NCBI RefSeq assembly: GCF_901000735.1
Contig: NC_081545.1
Location: forward strand, 16,003,745-16,067,744
From: Corylus avellana
Lineage: Eukaryota; Streptophyta; Magnoliopsida; Fagales; Betulaceae
Length of the DNA: 64,000 nucleotides
Direction: 5' to 3'
This document shows, piece by piece, positions 58,741-64,000 of the stretch (its first letter is position 1; every line of letters starts with the position of its first letter). The notes under the pieces are model-generated. The model made no database searches. It was not told the origin of the DNA and saw only the letters and a list, made by a program, of their open reading frames with translations. Made by a program: the position numbers and the translations under genes.

Positions 58741-59148
58741 ATGTGTTCTTCTCGTTCTGCCTCTGGTTCTCCAATTCACTCCAATAACGGCTCTTGTAGT
58801 GTTATCGGGTCAGATTCCTCCAGTGATGGTCCCTCCCCACGCTCTCATTTTATGGGGATCTTTAACAGATACGATCCGAAGCTTGACAGGGTGAAGTCCA
58901 TGTTGTAGGTCCGGGAACAAATCCTTGCCATTAGTGCGAGGCAAGTGCATGAACTCACCCTTCAGGTTGCTCTGAGGGATGAGCACATCGTTCAGCTTGA
59001 GGGTCAGATTGATCGCCTTTGTGAGGATAACTCACGATGTAGCAATAATTTCACTAAAGTGAACTTTACGCTTACTGAGTCAGATAGGAAGCTGGATAAG
59101 TATTGGTGGCTATGTGCCAAATGGAAGGCCCGGGCTTTGGGGGAATAG
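58741..59148 (+). pseudogene. Small coiled-coil ORF, twin copy 2
   Basis: Begins ATG at 58741 with a Ser-rich start (MCSSRSASGSPIHSNNGSCS), then GIFNRYDPKLDRVKSML. TAG at 58906-58908 interrupts, and the frame continues through ALRDEHIVQLEGQIDRL to RALGE and TAG at 59146-59148. About 135 residues if the stop is ignored. Its colinear similarity with copy 1 (Ser-rich, FNRY-P-LDRV, ALRDE-I) indicates duplication. Function unknown; antisense to the pol genes. Confidence 0.7.
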
Positions 59149-59478
59149 CTTTGTATTTTGTTTTGCTAAGCTATCCAAAGATAATTCTTTTGTAATGTTC
59201 TATTTTCCCCGTTTCAATGAAATTTGTTTTGTCTTCATCTTTCCTGAATGCTTGTGTTTATCTTTGATAATTGAATGTTGAGAACTGCAAATAATTCTGA
59301 CTTTTCTGAGAATGAACTTAGAAAAACCCGAGGGAAATTTCCAACCCTCTGAGGACTGAGAATGGACTTAGGAAAAAAAACTTAGGGCAAAATTCGACCC
59401 TTTTTTAGGACTTGGTTTTTGAGGAAGCCAAGTGCTCGGTTCTCCGTGTCTACCTGGCGTAGAAGGTTGAACTTCTTT

Positions 59479-59710
59479 GAGAACCGAGAACAGAGAACCA
59501 ATAACTGAGAACTAAGAACCGAGAACTGAGAGCTGAGAACTGAGAACCGAGAACCAAGAACTAAGAACCGAGAACCGAGAACTGAGAACTAAGAACCAAG
59601 AATTGAGACCTGAGAGCTGAGAATTGAGAATCGAGAACCAAGAACTGAAAACTGAGAACTGAGAATTGAGAATCAAAAACCGAGAATTGAGAACTGAGAA
59701 TCGAGAATAG
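59479..59710. repeat. GAGAACY heptamer microsatellite
   Basis: About 230 bp of gagaacc/gagaact/gagaatt heptamers with aagaac variants. Flanking single units (gagaatgaactt, gagaatggactt) at about 59310-59360 suggest growth from a local sequence. Confidence 0.95.
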
Positions 59711-60095
59711 ACTTAGGAAAAATTGAGGGTAAGATTCGACCCTTCTTTCGGAATTGGTTTTTTAGGAAGTCAATCATTTGGTTTTCACTGTCTGCCCAGT
59801 TTACCTTTGAATTCTTCTACTCTTGAATGTGCCCTTTGTAATTCTGGGGAGTTTTCCCACCTTTGTCTCTGCAAGAGGGAACTAGCATGAGTGGTCCGGC
59901 GATCAATTGATTGGGGTCACTCTGATGCCAAAGTCAATATGAAATTATACTTGACTGGGATATAAATGCAGTGTCCAAATTTATTGAATAAATAATGCAA
60001 AAAGAAACTGAGAATTTAAATGGCAATACGAAAATTAAATTGTTCAAAAGTAGAAATATAAATAAGAGATCCCGGTAGTTTGGTTGTCCCAAGGA

Positions 60096-62752
60096 TCATT
60101 GATAGTACTTCTTCAAGTGCTCGGCGTTCTAAGGTCTTCAAAGGGGCCTTTCGTCCTTTGCTTGCAAGTAGTATGCTCCTTGTCGATTGCTCCGCATAAT
60201 TCTGTAGGGTCCTTCCCATGTTGGTCTCAGTTTTCCTTCCACTGGGTTCCTCGTGGCGATGGTGACTTTCCAAAGTACCTAGTCTCCATCCTTGAACTCC
60301 CGATGCTTGACTTTCTTGTTGAAGTGCTTCGCCATGCTATGCTGGTAAGCGGCCATAGTGACTCTGGCTATGTCCCATTTTTCTTATAGCATATCCAGGT
60401 TTAACTTCATGCCTTCATCATTTAGCCCCAGGCTATAGTTTTGAACCCAGAAACTAACAGAGCCGACTTCTACAGGAATAACAGCCTTGGTTCCGAATGC
60501 TAAGGCAAAAGGGGTCTCACCCGTAGGTGTTCTCTCAGTGGTTTTGTATGACCACAATACTTCTAGGAGAAACCCCACCCAAGCTCCCTTCCTGTCTTCT
60601 AGCTTCATCAGAGTTTTGTTGGTTGCCTTGACTTGCCCGGTTGCCTAAGGATGTCCCGGTGATGAAAAGTAGTTCGGGATGTGCAACTTCTTGCACCATG
60701 CTCGGAATGGCTCACAACCGAACTGCTTCCCGTTATCAATCACGAAAGCATGTGGAATCCCATAACGACAGACCACCAACTTCCAAAGGAAGCTTTTGAT
60801 ATTCCCGATTGTGATAGTGGCTAGAGGGTTGATGGTGGCCTTGTCGAACCTCTGGCATTTGTCGCAATGCTTTACTATCTCGCTATAATCCTTATTCATC
60901 CCTGGCCAGAAATACAAGGCTCTCACCGCCTTATGAGCTAGCATTTGGCTCCCGAAATGACTTCTGCACATTCCCTTATATATTTCCTGCAATACGTATT
61001 TTGCTTCTTGACCGGATACGCACTTCAGCAAAGGTAAAGTGTAGCCTTGTTTGTACAGAAAATTTTCAATCAGGGTGTACCTGGCTGATCTCATTCGCAG
61101 CTTACGAGCTACCTTCTTGTCGTTAAGGAGCTTTCCTTCTGTTAAGTAGTCGATAAATTTGTTCATCCATCCCAATTCGTCTGGATTTTCTTCAATGCTG
61201 GCGACTACATCTTTTTTTGTTATTGAGGATTCAATTAGGTCCCGGACTATCTATTTAGAAGCTTCAATTTCCTTGTCTGTCCCAAATCCAAGTCGAGCCA
61301 ATGCATCCGCCCGAGTGTTATCTTCCCAAGGTATCCTAGTGATCACCGTATGGTCGAAGGCTTCCTTCAGCTGTTGCACCTTGGCCAGGTATTGCTTCAT
61401 CTTTTTGCCTCATGCCTCGTATTCCCTGCTTATGTGGCCTGTGACAATTTAAGAATCACTCTTTATCTAGAGGCTTTTGGCCCCCATCTCCTAGGCTATC
61501 TTCATGCCGACTATTACTACTTCATACTCGACCTCATTGTGGGTGGTGGTGAAAGTCAATCAGATTGCCGATTCAAACACCTCACCTTCTGGGTTGGTCA
61601 GCACCATACCAACTCCGCTTTTCTTCCCTGTTGATGAGCTGTCTACATGGGCTACCCAAGCTTCTTTGGTGGAATCGTCTCTTCTTCCGGAAAGTTGTAG
61701 AACTCTACTACAAAGTCTACCAACACTTGCCCTTTTATTGATACTCTCGGATGATACTCGATATCGAACTCTCCGAGTTCGATCACCCAGTTGACTAGTC
61801 TTCCAAAGATATCAGGCTTCTATAAGATTTTATTCAAAGGATATTCGGTTAAGACCTTGATTGTATGGGCTTGGAAGTAAGGCCTTAGTCTTCTCGCTGA
61901 CATCAATAGCACAAATGCTAGCTTCTCTATCCGTGAGTATCTCTCTTCCACTCCGTGCAGGGCCCAGCTGGTGAAGTAGACTAGTCTTTGAACTCCTTGA
62001 TCCTCCTATATCAGTGATGAGCTTACGGCAAACGAAGACACTACCAAGTACAGGAAAAGGAGTCCGCCCTCGGAGTTGACATGCTGAGTAGTTGGCGGGC
62101 TCACGAGATACTCTTTCAACTCCTGGAAGGCTTTGTCACACTCTTCGTTCCAAACAAAGGCCTTCCTTAGAATGTTGAAGAATGACAGACATTTGTCTGT
62201 GGACCAAGAGATGAACTTGTTCCAAACCGTGATCCTTTTTGTGAGCTGTTGCAGCTGCTTTATGTTTTTGGGGCCTTAATTTCAAGAACCACCTTGATCT
62301 TCCCTGGATTAGCTTCAATCTCTCTCTGGGAGACCAAGAATCTAAGGAATTTTTCCGAGGAGACTCCAAATGTACACTTCTCTGGGTTGAGCTTCATGTC
62401 GTATCTCCTCAACGTCTGGAATGCTTCATCCAAGTCCTGGATGTAATTGATGGCTTGTATGCTCTTCACTAACATGTCATCAACACAAACCTCCATGTTC
62501 CTCCCGATCTGGTGTTCGAACATTTTGTTCACAAGCCCCTGATATATTGCCCCGGCATTTTTCAACCCAAAGGGCATAACCTTGTAACAGTATAAATCGC
62601 TGGCAGTTCTGAAAGAAATCTTTTCTTGGTCCTCTTAGTACATGGATATCTAATTGTAACCGGAAAAGGCGTCCCTGAAACTCAGTAATTCATGCCCGGA
62701 TGTGGAATCTACCAGGACGTCTATGCGCGGAAGCGGGTAACTTGTTGTGCAA
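60096..62752 (-). pseudogene. Ty3/gypsy pol (Tat-like): RT, RNase H, integrase
   Basis: The minus strand reads, in order: reverse transcriptase (YPLPRIDVLV near 62735, MPFGLKNAGAIYQGLVNKMF, and the catalytic box VCVDD at about 62490), RNase H (LVYFTSWALHGVEERYSRIE near 61960), integrase zinc finger (LAHKAVR ... KHCDKCQRF) and core. The tail ends NAEHLKKYYQ at TGA 60096-60098. Defects are several. RT has two stop codons near 62630-62650. Integrase lacks the block with the first catalytic Asp, because KCQRF runs almost directly into PLATIT. The second Asp is present (VIDNGKQF), but the catalytic Glu position is Lys (GQVKATN). A TAA precedes that motif near 60645. Sequence upstream of RT (gag, protease) is missing. 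Inactive. Confidence 0.88.
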
Positions 62753-63760
62753 ATATCTACCTAAATTAATAAGCAAATAATTGTACGTTTTACTCGCAAG
62801 TGCACCAGATCAAATGATAGTATAGTGCAGCAAGTACGAGATCGATCCCACGGAAATTTTTGATTTTGTTTTAGAAGTAATTAAAATACTAAAATTGTCA
62901 CGAGATTGATATTGATACTAAGAAAAAGAAATAAAGATAAAGATAAGGTAAAGGTAGGGCTTTGATATCCACCACTAATCATACTTAGATAATATAACAA
63001 TATGCCAATGATCCAATCAGATTATGAGTACTTAATGTTTGCCAACATAAGGGTATGGGTGTCTACTCCTTAAGCTATTGATTTCCCTAAGCAAGGAATT
63101 CAGCATGGGTGTCTACTCTAATACTTTTCTTTCTTAAAGGATTTAGCATGGGTGTCTACTCAGTTGTTCTTTAAGAAAGCATAAATCGGTGGAAATCAAT
63201 AAATACATGAGGCCTAGGGCATGGGTGTCTGCTCCTAATTCCCCATATTGATTAACCCAAGAACCCAGTGTGGATTTCTTTCGTTACTCCTATTAAACCC
63301 AAGACTCGATCATCCAAATTGATTTAATTAACTAATCTATATCACATGCATATAATGGCCAATCACATACATATGAGGAATTCAAAAAAACAGGAATTAA
63401 TCAAGTTAAGCAACACAATATGATTATCACAAAGGTGCCAATATTGAAATATTAAATAAATATAATTAGGGCTTCAATCTAACCCTCCTTAAGAGTTAGT
63501 TACACATAATTAAAATAAAATTAAAAAGAAAAGGGAAAGAAAGAACCAAAAACCGCTCTTAGAAGTAGCCTCAATTCCTCTTCCCAAAGTTGTGTCTATT
63601 CCAGGATGATTATTCTCAAGGTTTAGAGGTCTATTTATAGGCTTAGGAATACTCTAGAAAACCTAGAAACCTCGTAGGGTTTAGTCCTAGTGCAACTAGG
63701 ACTAGAAAAACCCTAATATGGAAAGCAAAGGGAGTCTGGCCGCAGCTTTTGGAATTCTCC
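62753..63760. mobile_element. Retroelement-like segment with repeated 'gcatgggtgtctactc'
   Basis: Replaces the expected 5' part of the gypsy element from 62753. It contains agtatagtgcagcaagtacg followed by agatcgatcccac near 62818-62851, and four copies of atgggtgtctactc (about 63055, 63106, 63149 and 63221, the last with tctgctc). No ORF. Probably a terminal or leader part of another, unnamed retroelement. Confidence 0.45.
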
Positions 63761-63955
63761 AACGCACAGGTGCACTTGATCACAGCCCGTGTGCGCTCGA
63801 TCACATCTCTGCGATCGATCATATGTCTTCTGCACTCGATCGCAATGCGATCGAGTCTTCTCTTGTGCGCACGAGCGCACGCCTCGCTCTTCACGTCTGG
63901 ACCTCTCTGGAAGTGCGCTCAATCACACGGGACCTACGATCGATCGCACTACCAA
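63761..63955. repeat. Degenerate GATCGATC cluster
   Basis: Several partial palindromes: gcgatcgatcat, cactcgatcgcaatgcgatcgagtc (an inverted pair), gcgctcgatca and acgatcgatcgcac. It resembles the arrays at 20850 and 25037 but is more degraded. Confidence 0.7.
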
Positions 63956-64000
63956 AATCCTTTTCCTTGCTTCAAGTCTTCTAGCTTTTTCCCAATTTTA

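Overview
The window is nuclear DNA of a flowering plant. It is AT-rich, has spliced genes with plant-type GT-AG introns, and is dominated by plant transposon classes. A sieve-element-occlusion (SEO) gene points to a eudicot, probably woody, but nothing visible fixes the genus. Five runs of exactly 100 N mark scaffold joins of unknown length, and several elements end at them.

Only two host genes look intact. One is a two-exon DC1 (C1-like zinc finger) protein at 11568-14963. The other is a seven-exon SEO gene at 48152-51890. Its exons join in frame, but it appears to lack the cysteine-containing C-terminal tail usual in the family. A third host-derived piece, at 53324-53870, is a decayed fragment of a PDR-type ABCG transporter.

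Layout. 1-1180: decayed Ty1/copia gag. 2525-3181: 5'-truncated LINE-like insertion with target-site duplications. 3480-8832: a tandem-duplicated noncoding block later hit by a Mutator-like MITE and a 2-kb solo LTR. 9146-11428: a CACTA end, a 3x105-bp array and a 930-bp MITE. 11568-14963: DC1 gene with a TRIM-like element in its intron. 15284-18650: SINEs, dispersed repeats and a CACTA end with a 152-bp subterminal array. 19364-20421: a pseudogene of the 'putative plant transposon protein' type. 20850-25255: GATCGATC-rich hairpins and minisatellites. 25744-31473: the two genes of a CACTA (En/Spm) transposon. 32092-36345 and 41526-45984: two nearly identical L1-type LINEs in opposite orientation, each cut by a gap. 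48067-51890: SEO gene. 52133-54194: two MITEs with clear target-site duplications, with the ABCG fragment between them. 54741-62752: a Tat-like Ty3/gypsy region with pol on the minus strand and extra ORFs on the plus strand. 62753-64000: another repeat family with a recurring 'gcatgggtgtctactc' phrase.

The most unusual parts are three. The first is the Tat-like region, where two related small coiled-coil ORFs, antisense to pol, flank a very regular 86-bp satellite. The second is the pair of inverted LINEs that share the same nonsense codon. The third is the palindrome TGCGATCGATCGCA, which recurs in separate arrays. No confidently new functional system can be claimed from sequence alone.
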